DNA from: Prasinococcaceae sp. CCMP 1430
Lineage: Eukaryota; Prasinodermophyta; Palmophyllophyceae; Prasinococcales; Prasinococcaceae
Length of the DNA: 53,231 nt
NCBI GenBank assembly: GCA_013416795.1
Contig: RQSC01000032.1
Span: 853,566-906,796 of the forward strand
Direction of reading: 5' to 3'
Part shown: one piece after another, positions 39,079 to 48,934 of the stretch
How positions within the stretch are numbered: position 1 is the first letter of the stretch
Layout of the letters: each line of letters opens with the position of its first letter
Made by a program: the position numbers and the translations under genes
Notes under the pieces: generated by a model
The model's database searches: none
Told to the model about the DNA's origin: nothing
The model's input: only the letters and a program-made list of their open reading frames with translations

Positions 39079-39168
39079 NNNNNNNNNNNNNNNNNNNNNN
39101 NNNNNNNNNNNNNNNNNNNNNNNNNNNNNNNNNNNNNNNNNNNNNNNNNNNNNNNNNNNNNNNNNNNN
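39079..39168. other. Assembly gap (90 N)
   Basis: A run of 90 Ns flanked by CG dinucleotide repeats. Sequence just upstream of the 39214 gene is therefore missing, and part of its 5' end could lie in the gap. Confidence 1.
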
Positions 39169-39213
39169 GCGCTGCTGCCGCTCGCGGCGCGCCCGTCGGC
39201 GCCGGGGGCGCAG

Positions 39214-40425
39214 ATGCCCCACGGCGCCCTCGCCGCGCCCCCTGTGCTTCGTGCGGCGGCGCAGGCGCTCCGCGCGGCAGCGACAGCCGCAGCGGCACGG
39301 AAAACGCCGGTGGACGCGCTGCTTGTATCCCTGGACGCCCAGACGCGCCTGCTCAAGGACCTCGGCGAGCCCGGGGGACGGCGCGAGCGCTGGCGCTCGC
39401 ATCGCACGTACGCGGACGTGGTGAATCACGACCCCCTCTCGCACGCCGAGGCGCAGATAGCACTCAACACCTTCCACGGGCTGCGCATAAAGGATGCCAT
39501 GCGGCACACACATGTGGGGGGGGGCGGCGGCGGCGGCGGCGACGCGAAAGTGGAGCCGGCGCGTGGGCTGGAGGCGGTGCGGCAAGCGGAGCGGCGCAAG
39601 GAGTTCCTCGTGGCACGTGAAAACTCGGACTGGCGGCGGTGCGAACACCTGGTGCGCGTGTGGGAGGCATGTGACGAGGACGCCACGCGCGCGGCGGAAC
39701 GTGACATTCTGCTCGCGCTGGAGGAATCGTACACGCTGCGGCAGGCGGGCGACAGCGCGGGGCACGAGGCGGCGCTCGTGCGCGCGTACCACAAGATGCT
39801 CGAGCCAAACGTGGTCATCGCGCCCGACAAGCTCGTCCGGGTCGTCAGCACGCTCGCGAGCAACCCACGCACGTTCGAGATGGCCCTGTGTGCGCTCTGG
39901 AACTGGGAGGCGCGAATGCCACACATCGCGCCGCGCTCGATGCGGCTCTTCGACGCGCGCACGGTGCCTGCGGGCGTGAATGGCCTCGAGGCGCTGGCCG
40001 ACGCGCTCGTGTGCGGAGCCATGGACGCTGCGCGTGACGCCGCCAAGACCTCGCGCGCCGCGGCAGCCGCGCACTCCACGCGGGCCATCGAAATCGCGCA
40101 CGCGCTGGCCGAGGTCGGCTCACGCGTGTCGCCGGCGACGCTGGACAAGGTGGGCGAACGTGCGTGCCAGTACGCCGCGCCGCACAGGGAGCAGCTGGCG
40201 CGCGCCCTGGAGCGCTTAGACGCGGCGAAGATGGTGCTGCTGGGCGTCCCCAGAGGCAGTGCTGATGCACAGGCAGAGAGCGCCGCAGGCACGGCCAGCG
40301 ACGAGCTGGCGGTCGCGGCGTCGGCCAGCGACAAACCGCAGGAGAAGACGAGCGTGCGGGTCGTGGCTCGCGGCAGCGGGAAGGACGGCGACGCGGCAGC
40401 TACCTCGTCGCCCGACCACTTGTGA
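39214..40425 (+). CDS. Unrecognised helical protein with organellar-type N-terminus
   Basis: Single-exon 403-aa frame from ATG 39214 (MPHGALAAPPVLRAAAQALR) to TGA at 40423-40425. The first about 35 residues are Ala/Arg-rich and lack acidic residues, like a mitochondrial or plastid presequence. Then follow HRTYADVVNHDPLSHAEAQI, a poly-Gly insertion, KEFLVARENSDWRRCEHLVR and a helical region (LVRVVSTLASNPRTFEMALC then ALWNWEARMPHIAP). The C-terminus is disordered and charged. The pairs-of-helices look is loosely reminiscent of organellar RNA-binding repeat proteins, but no PPR, TPR or OPR motif can be shown, so no function is assigned. The frame continues open upstream into the N gap, so a longer N-terminus is possible. 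Confidence 0.7.
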   Translation: MPHGALAAPPVLRAAAQALRAAATAAAARKTPVDALLVSLDAQTRLLKDLGEPGGRRERWRSHRTYADVVNHDPLSHAEAQIALNTFHGLRIKDAMRHTHVGGGGGGGGDAKVEPARGLEAVRQAERRKEFLVARENSDWRRCEHLVRVWEACDEDATRAAERDILLALEESYTLRQAGDSAGHEAALVRAYHKMLEPNVVIAPDKLVRVVSTLASNPRTFEMALCALWNWEARMPHIAPRSMRLFDARTVPAGVNGLEALADALVCGAMDAARDAAKTSRAAAAAHSTRAIEIAHALAEVGSRVSPATLDKVGERACQYAAPHREQLARALERLDAAKMVLLGVPRGSADAQAESAAGTASDELAVAASASDKPQEKTSVRVVARGSGKDGDAAATSSPDHL

Positions 40426-40505
40426 TCGGCGCCCCGCGGCGTCGGCGGCGCCAAACAGAAGGTGGTGGGCGAGCCCGCTTCTTATTATGATGAGATTTGC
40501 CCCGA

Positions 40506-40510
40506 TGTAA
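40506..40510 (+). terminator. Candidate TGTAA polyadenylation signal
   Basis: TGTAA is 81 bp after the stop of the 39214-40425 gene, in an AT-rich 137-bp convergent spacer before the kinesin stop codon. Confidence 0.4.
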
Positions 40511-40562
40511 ATTCTGAGTAATTTGTGCACATTGTGTTGTGAGAATCTCCGGCGCAGGTGCC

Positions 40563-43553
40563 TCAGCGGTCGTCCGCACCGCTGTCGAGCTCGGACACAC
40601 GCGCCTCGTTCTGGCGCCGCTGCGTCTCGTCCTCCGCGCCCGAGTAGGAGCGCCGCAGCCGCCGCAATTCCTGCGAGCGCCTGGGGCTTTTGTTAGCACT
40701 GCTTGGGACGCCAGGGGGAGCTCTCCTGCTTCGCTGCTGCTCGCGGTATTGCTGCGCCTCCTCGGTGGCCTGCAGCAGCTCGCGCACCATGGCCTTCATC
40801 TCCTCCGTCTCCTCTTTTTGCCGCTCGGACTTGCGGCGCAGCTCCTCGTTGGCGTTGCGGAGGCGCGCGATCTCCGCGGCGGAGTTCACGTCAGCGCCGT
40901 CGCCGCCGTCAGCGCTGAGGCCGCCGAAGATGCCTTCCACGCGCTCCACGCGCTGCCCCAGGCGATAGTTCTCCTCCGCGAGGCCGTGGTGATCCAATTC
41001 GAGCAGCCGCTTGGAGCCGCGCAGCTCCTCAACCTCAGTGCTCAGCCGGGAGTTCTCCAGAGCGTACGCGCGCAGCAAATCCGACAATTCGCTGCCCGTG
41101 TTGCGCGGGTCGAGAAGGTCGGCCGCGCTCATGGAGGCATACTGGAGTTTCTGGGGTTCCATTTGCTGCTGCTCCTGCCGTTCGTTCTGCCACGTGGCGC
41201 TGACTCCTTGTTGGTGGGGCGCACTCAGCGATTCGCGCGCGTTGCCCCGCGACGAGGCGGGCGCTCCCAAGCCCTCCCGTCCTCCCTCGGCAAAGCGGCT
41301 GGCAGCACTAGCAGTATCACTGCGCCGCCTCGCCCTGCCCCTGCTGCTTCCATTCCGATGCTCCGCAGCGCCGCCCGCGTCCGACGGCGGGGTGGACGGA
41401 AGCGGTGGTAGGCTGCGCGCGGGATGGGCGCCCGCAGGTGACTGCGAGCGCGCATGAGGCTCATCCCCGTGTAGGCCATGCGCGCTCTGTCGCCCTCCTG
41501 CTGCTTGGGTACCGGCACCAACCTGCTTGCGCAACACAGCGTTCTCCTTGCGCAGCAGCTGAATCTCTTTCCTGAGGCTCTGTATGAGGCTCTCGTTGGG
41601 ATCGAGTTGCACAGTCGGAGTGTTGGTGATATTCGCCGCGCGCATCGCGTAGCTCAGCGTCGAAATTGTCTCCTCTGCGTGCGAGCGCAGCGGCGACACG
41701 CATGCGAGCATGAGCGCGAGACTTGTGCCGCCCAGCGAGTCCTGCAGCAGCTTGGTGAGTACGGAATCGCGATAAGGCACGTGCGCGTCGCTGCGGTGGT
41801 CATTGCCCCGAACGCTGCCAGGCGTGCCACCGGAGGGTTCGCGGGGCTCTCCCAGCGTGGCAATGACCCTGCCCAATGTGAAAAGGCTGCGATTGATGGC
41901 CGCAGTCTCTTCCTGGTTGACACCTGAGCTCTTAGACGACTTGAGGCGCTCCGATCCGGCAAGGTCGACGAATGTCACCTTGCCAAGGCGCGTCGGTGCG
42001 GTGGCCCCCGCGCTGCGTTTGCCCGCAGCGCCGCCGCCGCCGCCTGCATTGTTCAGCGGGGTGCTGTCGATGTGGACGGTGAGCATTGAGTGCGATCTGC
42101 TTGAGTCCGCGTTGAGCAGGTGCGACGCCACATGCCGCCTCTGGTTGCCCAAGCGCACGACGCTCAGCGCATCGACGACCGTGCGACACGGCACGCTCGT
42201 CTGGGCTGGCACGCTGAAGCCGCGGCCCTTTTCCCACCGAACGGGCAGCGCGACGGGAGCCACCTCCTCGAGCGCGGCGGGTGTGGTATTCGTGGCGACA
42301 TCGTCGCGCAGAAGGTCGTAGCAACGCTCCTGGTATATTTCGAGGTAGCATACGCGCACGGAGTAGCGCACGCTGTCGTCCGCATCCATCATGTCGAACA
42401 GCGCGCGCAGCGAGCGCAGGATGACCCCGTCATCCTCGCGCTCCTTGGTGCTCGCCGCGTAGCCGCGCAGAGTCGAGGAGCCGGTGCCCCCACCGTTCTC
42501 CCTGCTCGCGAGGAGCTCCTCAGTCCCCGACAGCGAGTACGTTTTGCCGGACCCCGTCTGGCCGTAGGCGAAGATGGTCGAACTGTACCCGTCGAGCGCG
42601 CTGCGCAGCATGCGCTTGATGCCCGCGGTGGCGTACAATTCGCGCTGTGTGCAGTCGGGCCCTAGGCATCGCAGCTTGTACATGCGGCGGTTGTTGCCCC
42701 CGCCCGTCTGCGCGAGCGCCTGCGTCTCGTCCAGGCTCTGCGTGCGGCCGAGCGTCCCGCTCCCAACGTCTCGGCCCTCCACTTCGAGCGCCCGCCCGTC
42801 GGGCTCGGTGAAGACCGCTTGGCACTCGCCGCGCGCGAGCTCGGCGGCGCTCAGCGGGCGCACGCGCACCATCACCTGCACGGTTGAGTCCTGTTCGAGG
42901 AGCTGCTCGGTCGCTTCCTCCTTGGCCTGCTGCCCACCGATCGCTGCCACCCCGAGGTCGCCGCCCGCACCTCCCACCGCGCCGAGCGGTGAGGGCGCGC
43001 GCTTGAGCATGGTGGCGAGCCTCGCGTCCCCCAGCGCAGAGTGGCGCCCTCCCGACACAAGCGGGTCGAGCATCGGCGAGTGAGGGCGCGACCCGGTCGC
43101 ACCGAACGAGCCCTGCGCCGACAGCGCATGCGGCGGCAGCAAGTGCGATGACGGAAGCCTGCTGGTGCTCGCATGCGCATGGGCATACGAGTCGCCGCCA
43201 AACAGCGTGCGCCTCGCCGCACCGCCGCTAGAGCCTGCGGTGCTCGCTCGCGATGTGGCCATGCCGTACTGATATTCGTCCTCGCCCAGCAGCTCGCCGA
43301 AGTCGGATTGGTCGGTGACGAGCGTCGACGATGGCCTGCTCTGCGGCGACGGTGCGCGCGCGCCCACGAGCGGGCTCGTCTGTCCGCGAGCGGGCGCACG
43401 CGGCGCTGGCTGCGGCTCTGCCTGTGGAGGCTGCCGCTGCAGTCTCATCTGCTGCTGCTGCTGCTGCTGCTGCGGCCGCCGCCTCGCGCCGAGAGGATCG
43501 GCAGCCTCGAGCACTCGAGCCGGCGCGGAATGCCATGCCGCCGCTTCGATCAC
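40563..43553 (-). CDS. Kinesin motor protein (KIF12-like arrangement; start unresolved)
   Basis: Microtubule motor. The frame begins GTG at 43553 and the first ATG is at 43448 (MRLQRQPPQAEPQ), preceded by a CAG-encoded run of eight Gln; a 5' exon may supply the start. Residues 1-220 are Gln/Pro/Ser-rich and disordered. The motor domain begins VQVMVRVRPLSAAEL and has the P-loop YGQTGSGKTYS (about residues 330-340), switch I NADSSRSHSM, switch II VTFVDLAGSERLKSS and VPYRDSVLTKLLQDSLGGTS. The neck SLIQSLRKEIQLLRKENAVL starts a coiled coil. A Ser/Arg/Pro linker and a second coiled coil (ENSRLSTEVEELRGSKRLLE onward) follow. The N-terminal extension, motor and ANITNTPTVQLDP neck resemble the KIF12/kinesin-12-like group by eye; subfamily is not certain. 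ATPase motifs are intact. Confidence 0.9.
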   Translation of the reverse strand: MIEAAAWHSAPARVLEAADPLGARRRPQQQQQQQQMRLQRQPPQAEPQPAPRAPARGQTSPLVGARAPSPQSRPSSTLVTDQSDFGELLGEDEYQYGMATSRASTAGSSGGAARRTLFGGDSYAHAHASTSRLPSSHLLPPHALSAQGSFGATGSRPHSPMLDPLVSGGRHSALGDARLATMLKRAPSPLGAVGGAGGDLGVAAIGGQQAKEEATEQLLEQDSTVQVMVRVRPLSAAELARGECQAVFTEPDGRALEVEGRDVGSGTLGRTQSLDETQALAQTGGGNNRRMYKLRCLGPDCTQRELYATAGIKRMLRSALDGYSSTIFAYGQTGSGKTYSLSGTEELLASRENGGGTGSSTLRGYAASTKEREDDGVILRSLRALFDMMDADDSVRYSVRVCYLEIYQERCYDLLRDDVATNTTPAALEEVAPVALPVRWEKGRGFSVPAQTSVPCRTVVDALSVVRLGNQRRHVASHLLNADSSRSHSMLTVHIDSTPLNNAGGGGGAAGKRSAGATAPTRLGKVTFVDLAGSERLKSSKSSGVNQEETAAINRSLFTLGRVIATLGEPREPSGGTPGSVRGNDHRSDAHVPYRDSVLTKLLQDSLGGTSLALMLACVSPLRSHAEETISTLSYAMRAANITNTPTVQLDPNESLIQSLRKEIQLLRKENAVLRKQVGAGTQAAGGRQSAHGLHGDEPHARSQSPAGAHPARSLPPLPSTPPSDAGGAAEHRNGSSRGRARRRSDTASAASRFAEGGREGLGAPASSRGNARESLSAPHQQGVSATWQNERQEQQQMEPQKLQYASMSAADLLDPRNTGSELSDLLRAYALENSRLSTEVEELRGSKRLLELDHHGLAEENYRLGQRVERVEGIFGGLSADGGDGADVNSAAEIARLRNANEELRRKSERQKEETEEMKAMVRELLQATEEAQQYREQQRSRRAPPGVPSSANKSPRRSQELRRLRRSYSGAEDETQRRQNEARVSELDSGADDR

Positions 43554-43979
43554 GGACCTCGCGGCGGGCAGCCCGCCTGTTTGCGTCGGCCGCCGCTGGC
43601 GACGCTGCGCGCCCTCTTCCGCCGGCGCGTCCGCCGCCGCCGCCGTTTTTTTGCCTCGCTTTACCGCGCCGCCCCCGCGCCCGCCCCGGGGGCGCGCCCG
43701 GCCCCGGGACGCAAACGGGGACGCGGCTTCGGTCGGTTCGGGGTGGGACGGTCGCGGAGGATGTTTCGAAAGGAATGACCCGAGGTACGGGAAGTTTAGG
43801 GTTAACCCTGTTGGTACTGTACATACGTACGTACATAGTGACTAGACTAGTGGACTAATGTACGTACTGTAGTGACTACAGTATATCAAAAGGGATTTGT
43901 TTTTTTTGGTTTTTAATGGACCGAGTGATGGTCGATTTCATTTCTTTTTTCGGCGCGCCGAAGGCCCGCCCTTTTTGAT
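43554..43979. promoter_or_regulatory. Divergent kinesin/TIC40 promoter region with telo-box palindrome
   Basis: It contains TTAGGGTTA (43796-43804) forming the perfect palindrome AGGGTTAACCCT (43798-43809), followed by a GTAC/TAC-rich AT island (43815-43890) and T-runs. A further TTAGGGTTC lies at 43996-44004 near the TIC40 side. The GC-rich left part is open in the kinesin frame but has no ATG. Confidence 0.5.
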
Positions 43980-45953
43980 GTGTCCTTGTTATTTATTAGG
44001 GTTCTGGAGGTGGCGGCAGCGGCGCGAGCGGAGGCGGAGGCGGAGGCCGAGGCGGAGGCGGCGCAGGCGGTGCTGCTCGCGAGCGAGGGCGCGCGCGGGG
44101 GAGGTGGGCGGCGCGGGCGACTGACGCGCCTGCATGCACGCGCGCGCCCCGCGAAGCGAGCGACGCCAGCGCCGACCGTGGACCTCCAGGCGCAGTACTA
44201 TGCAGCGCAGCAGCAGGCCGCCGCGCAGGCCGCGCTGCGCCCGCCGCCGCCGCCTGCGCCGCCCGCCCAGACAGGCGTGCCATGGGGGTGGATGTTCGCA
44301 GGAGGCGCTATCGTCTTCGCCGGCATGAAGGTGCGCTCGCGCAACGCGCGTGGCGCGCACTCGCATGGAGGCGCGCGCAGATCGGGGCCGCGTCCGCGCC
44401 CGCTTTGTCGCTCCGGGCGTCCACCGCTGACGCAACTGCCCGCCCCTGCCCCCCATCCCCCACCCGCACCCCCATCCCACCCCAATCTTCCTGGTCGCAC
44501 GCCACATGGTGGTTGGCCTGGCGCGTTGCCGCCGCCGCGCCATAGGCCGTGGAAATGGTCAAGGGCGCGCCCGCCAAGATGCAGCAGACCATGATGGAGC
44601 AGATGATGAAGCAGGCGATGAGCGGCGCCGGCGGCATGCCTGGCGGCATGCCTGGCGGCATGCCTGGCGGCTCGCCGTTCGGCGCGCCAGGTGCGTCGCC
44701 GTTCGGGGCGCCGCCTGGCGGCGCAGGCTCACCGTTCGGTGCCGGCTTCCCGACACCGCCCGCTGCGGGCGCGCCAGGCTTCGGCGCGGCGGCGTCGGCG
44801 CCGTCGAGCCAGACGGTGGACGTCACGGCTAAACCGGCCGAGCCGGCGAGCGCGCCGAGCAGCACTGCAGCATCCGCGAGCAGCACGACGCCGTCGGCCG
44901 CGGCGGCGGGCGCAACCTCGCCGCCGCCCTTCGGCACCGAGCCCGCCGCGCCCACCGCGACGAAGGAGGAGGCCGCCAAGGAGGAGGGCACCAAGGAGGC
45001 GCCCGCCAAGGAGGGGGCCGCCAAGGCGGAGCCTGCAGCGTCCGCCGCGGCCGCCGCGCCGGCCGCGTCGTCGTCCGTGTTCGGCGATGTTGACCCGGCC
45101 GCCGAAAAGGCGAAGGCGGAGGCCGCCTCTAATGTGCCGCCGGCCGGTGGCGGCACCTTCTTCGCCGACGCCGAGGTGGTGGGTTCGGCGGGCGCGGGTA
45201 TGGGCGAGGGCAGCATTCCGGGGGCGGACGCGGGCGCGACCAACGGCGGCGGCGGCGCCGCGGGCGGCATGTTCTCCATGGACACCATCGAGAAGCTTCT
45301 GGAGGACCCCAAGGTGCAGGAAATGGTGTACCCTTACCTGCCCGAGGGCATGCGCAACCCGGACACGTTCAAGTGGATGATGTCCAACCCGGCCTACCGC
45401 CAGCAGATGGAGGAGATGCTCACGAACATGTCGACCGACGACCTCAACGCGATGGGCGGCGGCAACTTCGACATGAACAGCCCCGAGGTGAAGGCGCAGT
45501 TCGACGCCATCGGCACCTCGCCCGAGGAGGTCATCCAGAAGATCATGGCCGACCCCGAGCTGGCGATGGCCTTCCAGAAGCCGAACGTGCAGAGCGCCAT
45601 CATGGACTGCTCGAACAACCCGCAGAACTACATGAAGTATGTCAACGACCCCGAGGTTATGCAGGTGTTCGAGAAGGTCCGCGCGCGCGCTCGCGAACTC
45701 GTCGCGGCAGAGTTCGATGCGGCGGCGCTGCCTGACGCGCGCGCATGTTTTGGAGGGAGCTTTTGGCGGTGTCGCGCCCGCATGCACGCTGACGACCGCT
45801 GCTACTGCCGCCGCCTCTCTCCCTCCGTTTCTCCCGCTGCAGATGCAAGGCTTGTTCCCGCAGGCTCCCAACACCCCGATGCCGCCCATGGGCGGCATGC
45901 CGCCCATGGGCACGCCGCCTCCCATGCCGGGCACACCGCCGCCGCAACAGTAG
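43980..45953 (+). CDS. TIC40: TIC40-like chloroplast inner-envelope import co-chaperone
   Basis: Inner-envelope protein that works with TIC110 and stromal HSP93/ClpC in protein import. Exons: up to 44330, 44546-45676, 45843-45953; introns start GTGCGC and GTCCGC and all junctions are phase 0. Exon 1 carries an Arg-rich transit-like part, TVDLQAQYYAAQQQAAAQAA and the single TM segment PWGWMFAGGAIVFAGMK. Exon 2 has a Met/Gly/Pro repeat (GGMPGGMPGG), a long Ala/Pro/Glu linker, and the conserved TPR-like and Sti1/Hop region: MDTIEKLLEDPKVQEMVYPY, LPEGMRNPDTFKWMMSNPAY, then MNSPEVKAQFDAIGTSPEEV and AIMDCSNNPQNYMKYVNDPE. Exon 3 adds a Pro/Met-rich tail. No ATG is in frame in exon 1, so its 5' end is unresolved. 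TIC40 is known from the green lineage, which supports the taxonomic inference. Confidence 0.88.
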
Positions 45954-46113
45954 GGAGGCCTGCCGAGTGTACGGAATCAAGCTGTTTATGACGTGGACCC
46001 CTCCTCTCTATCGCGCGCGCGTGGCGGGCGCGCGTGTGCCCGCGAGTGTGCTATAGAACAGCTGTTTGGTACGTTACTGTGCGCAATATTCCCGCGTCCT
46101 GAGGTCGCTGGCT

Positions 46114-47154
46114 TTAGATGGTGGCGGCCATCATCTCCGCGAGGTCGACCACGCGCTGCGAGTAGCCCCACTCGTTGTCGTACCACGACACGACCTTGAG
46201 GAGGTCGTCGCCCATCACCATGGTGAGCGCGGCATCGACGGTGGTCGAGACGTCCGTGCAGCGGAAGTCAACCGACACGAGCGGCTCGTCGGTGATGGCG
46301 AGCACACCCTTCATCTCGCCCTCGGCGGCCTTGCGGAAGGCGTCGTTGACCGACTCGGCGGTGACGGGCTTCGAGGTCTGCACCACGAGGTCGACGACCG
46401 ACACGTTGGGGGTCGGCACGCGGAGCGCGATGCCGGTGAGCTTGCCCTTCATCTCCGGCAGCACGAGCGCCACGGCCTTGGCGGCGCCGGTGGTGGTCGG
46501 CACGATGTTGAGCGCGGCGGCGCGCGCGCGGCGCATGTCGCGGTGCGACGCGTCGAGCAGGCGCTGGTCGCCGGTGTACGAGTGGGTGGTGGTCATCAGG
46601 CCCTTGACGATGCCGACCTCCGCGTCGAGCACCTTCACGAAGGGCGCGAGGCAGTTGGTGGTGCACGAGGCGTTGGACACCACGGTGTCGTCAGCCTTGA
46701 GGTCACCGGCGTTGACGCCCACGACGTAGGTCGGCACGTCGTCACCCTTGCCCGGGGCGGTGATCAGCACCTTCTTGGCGCCGGCCTCAATGTGCTTGCC
46801 CGCGCCCTCCTTGGTGAGGAACACGCCGGTGCCCTCGATGACGAGGTCGATGCCCATGTCCTTCCACGGCAGGGCGGCGGGGTCGCGGCCCGACACAACC
46901 TTGATGGGCTTGCCGTCCACCGAGATGGTGGTGTCGTCGACGATCTGCACGTCCGCGTCGAAGGTGCCGAGGGTCGAGTCGTACTTGAGGAGGTGCGACG
47001 CCTGCTTCACACCGCCCGAGTCGTTCACGGCGACGACCTCCATGTCGGTGGTCTCGCGGCCGTGCAGGCAGCGGAGGAAGTTGCGGCCGATGCGGCCGAA
47101 GCCGTTGATGGCCACCTTGACGGTGCCAGTGGCCTGCTGGCGGCGGGTGGCGCC
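46114..47154 (-). CDS. GAPA: Plastid GAPDH, GapA-type (transit peptide exon unresolved)
   Basis: Glyceraldehyde-3-phosphate dehydrogenase of the Calvin cycle. [20 protein letters not shown] starts the Rossmann fold; [13 protein letters not shown] holds the catalytic Cys; [39 protein letters not shown] and [18 protein letters not shown] complete the core. [17 protein letters not shown] is the plastid GapA form, where a Ser replaces the NAD-selective Asp, so NADP use is expected. It has no C-terminal CTE redox extension, so it is GapA rather than GapB. Upstream of 47154 there is a good acceptor (TTCTCGCAG|GGCGCC, phase 0). The same frame runs open to 47943 but is Arg-rich; another frame at 47269 ([20 protein letters not shown]) resembles a transit peptide. 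The N at 47707 lies in this upstream part. Confidence 0.92.
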   Translation of the reverse strand, partial: GATRRQQATGTVKVAINGFGRIGRNFLRCLHGRETTDMEVVAVNDSGGVKQASHLLKYDSTLGTFDADVQIVDDTTISVDGKPIKVVSGRDPAALPWKDMGIDLVIEGTGVFLTKEGAGKHIEAGAKKVLITAPGKGDDVPTYVVGVNAGDLKADDTVVSNASCTTNCLAPFVKVLDAEVGIVKGLMTTTHSYTGDQRLLDASHRDMRRARAAALNIVPTTTGAAKAVALVLPEMKGKLTGIALRVPTPNVSVVDLVVQTSKPVTAESVNDAFRKAAEGEMKGVLAITDEPLVSVDFRCTDVSTTVDAALTMVMGDDLLKVVSWYDNEWGYSQRVVDLAEMMAATI

Positions 47155-48934
47155 CTGCGAGAAGTGCGCGAGACGAGAGCGCGAGCGGTTGGGCGCCGGG
47201 GCGCGCGTCAGCACGTGATCCGCGCGGCGCCCAGCTGGCGACCGCCGCAGCCGCCGCGTTCGTGCGCACGCGCGGCGCGAGGATGCGCGGGGAGGCGCTC
47301 TCAATCCGTGGTGTGCACTCCCCACGGGCGACGCTTTCCGCCCTCGATTTCCCACGTCAAAACGCACGCGACGCGCGCGGGGCGTCGTGCGGGCGCCCGC
47401 GCGCGCCCCAACGGCTCCAACGGCTACGAAAACGGCCTCAACGTTCGGAACCGCGGCAAATGTGCGCGCGCGCCGCGCGGGGCGGAAGGCGTTCCGATAT
47501 CTGGCGCGCCGGAGCATCGCGCGCCGAAATCGCTTTGCGTGAAACGAACCGCCGCTGGAAGAGGGGCGCCGGCCCGGCCGATGGAAGAAACGGACGCGGG
47601 AACGGGCGCGGCGCCCGCAGCGGCAACACCCGCGGAAAACGCGGAAGGAGTGCGCGCGAAATATGCGGGAGAGCGAGGGGCGCAGAGGTGCGCGGCGATG
47701 GGCAAANGGTCGAAGTTGGCCGTCTCGACGGCGCGCGCGCGCGCGCCGAAAGCGCGCTCCGCGCGCCCCGTTCGCGTGCCCCCTGACCACACCACGCGGA
47801 ATACAACGCCCGAATATTCCGAGAATTGTTTTTTTTACGGGGCCGCGCCGCGCGGCGCGCGCGCGCGCGCGCGCGGATCGGATAAGCCAACCCCAACCCA
47901 AACCCCGCGCGCGCGCGACGCGCGCGCCGTCGCCGCCGTACACATGTCATGTGACATATACCATAAACCCTATTGCACAGATGCTACCTCAAAGGACGCC
48001 GCGAGGTTCCAACCGCCGCCGCAGTATGCCGCCGCACCGCGCCGCGCCGCGCGGAGGTTGAGGTTCGGGGTCGGTTCCTGGCCCGCGCGCGCCGTTTTTT
48101 TTTTCTCGAAGGGGAGGCGGAAAAAAAAACACCCCACGCCAAAACCAATTCGGATGTCCGAATGCGTGGCCCATCCATCCATCAGTCAGGGAAAAGCATT
48201 TTAAAAAAAACGTCACACAACGTCGGGGGGGCGTGGGAGCGGTAGGTTCGTTCGCATGCGAAGCGCCGTTGGAAATAAACCCTTTTTTGCGAGACCCGAA
48301 GAACGGGCGGGCGCGCGCGCGCCCCTCGCGCGCGATCCGCGGCGGCCTGCGCGTGTGGTGGACGGCGCGCGCCGCACGCGCCGTCCACCACACGCTGGAG
48401 GAGGGAGGTGCGGGGAGGGGCGCGNGTGCGCGCGAGCCGCGCGCGGCAGCGCGGGCGTGCGCGAGCGCGTGTGGTGTGCGTGCGGCTCGCCGTGTGGAGC
48501 GGCGCGGCGCCGAGGACGGACGCGCCGCGGCGCCGACCGGGGCGAGGGTGTGCCTGGGGGGCGCGGCGCGGCGCGCAGCGGCGCGGCTTGTTCGGAGGCG
48601 AGCCGCGGACAGCGGGGAACCCAGGGGACGCGGTGCCGAGGGCTGACCCGGCTGGCGCCGTGCTCCTCCCGGAAGCTCCCACTCCGTTCAGACTCGCTGC
48701 GGGCACGGCGCATACGGCGCGAGTGTGGGCGTGCACTGGCTGCGCGGCGTGGGTCGCGCGGCTCCTGCGTGACACGCGCAGTGCGCGAAGCGCGGTGGGC
48801 TCTTCCCGAGGCGCGCTCCCGCTGCCCGTCTCAGGCGGTGGCCGCATGCTGTTCCCCTCGCTGCGCGAGTTGATTCGAAGACCGTTATTAGAGCGCCCGC
48901 AAGCGGAGCCCAGCAGGGCGTGCGGGCACCGCTC
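47155..48934. other. Gene-poor region with hairpin and two single Ns
   Basis: 1.8 kb lie between the GapA 5' part and the HSP70-like gene's stop. It includes the presumed GapA transit-peptide exon and promoter (AAACCCTAT at 47966-47974, T9 and A9 runs), single ambiguous bases at 47707 and 48425, and a perfect 19-bp inverted repeat (48351-48395). Open frames on both strands are Arg/Ala-rich and not protein-like. No gene is assigned. Confidence 0.55.
48351..48395. repeat. Perfect 19-bp inverted repeat with 7-nt spacer
   Basis: The left arm is GCGTGTGGTGGACGGCGCG (48351-48369), the spacer CGCCGCA, and the right arm its exact reverse complement (48377-48395). It would form a very stable GC-rich hairpin in DNA or RNA and lies 30 bp from the ambiguous base at 48425. 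Confidence 0.95.

Larger units (their letters stand above)
37999..39213. other. Repeat-rich intergenic region with assembly gap
   Basis: The region holds five CACCG repeats (38076-38100), several A8-A12/T8-T10 homopolymers, a C-to-G-run stretch, a roughly 106-bp tandem duplication (38481-38690), a (CG)n run near 38745-38762, TTAGGGTTA at 39017-39025 and 90 Ns (39079-39168). No convincing gene is present; weak open frames are not protein-like. The right part is probably the promoter of the 39214 gene. Confidence 0.6.

Noticed and set aside
44549-44700. Met/Gly/Pro repeat in TIC40 as a separate mobile or repeat element
   Set aside because: It is an in-frame low-complexity linker of the protein, not an independent element.
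46066-48204. 712-codon plus-strand open frame
   Set aside because: It is the antisense shadow of GapA (46114-47154) and crosses the N at 47707; no protein-like motifs.
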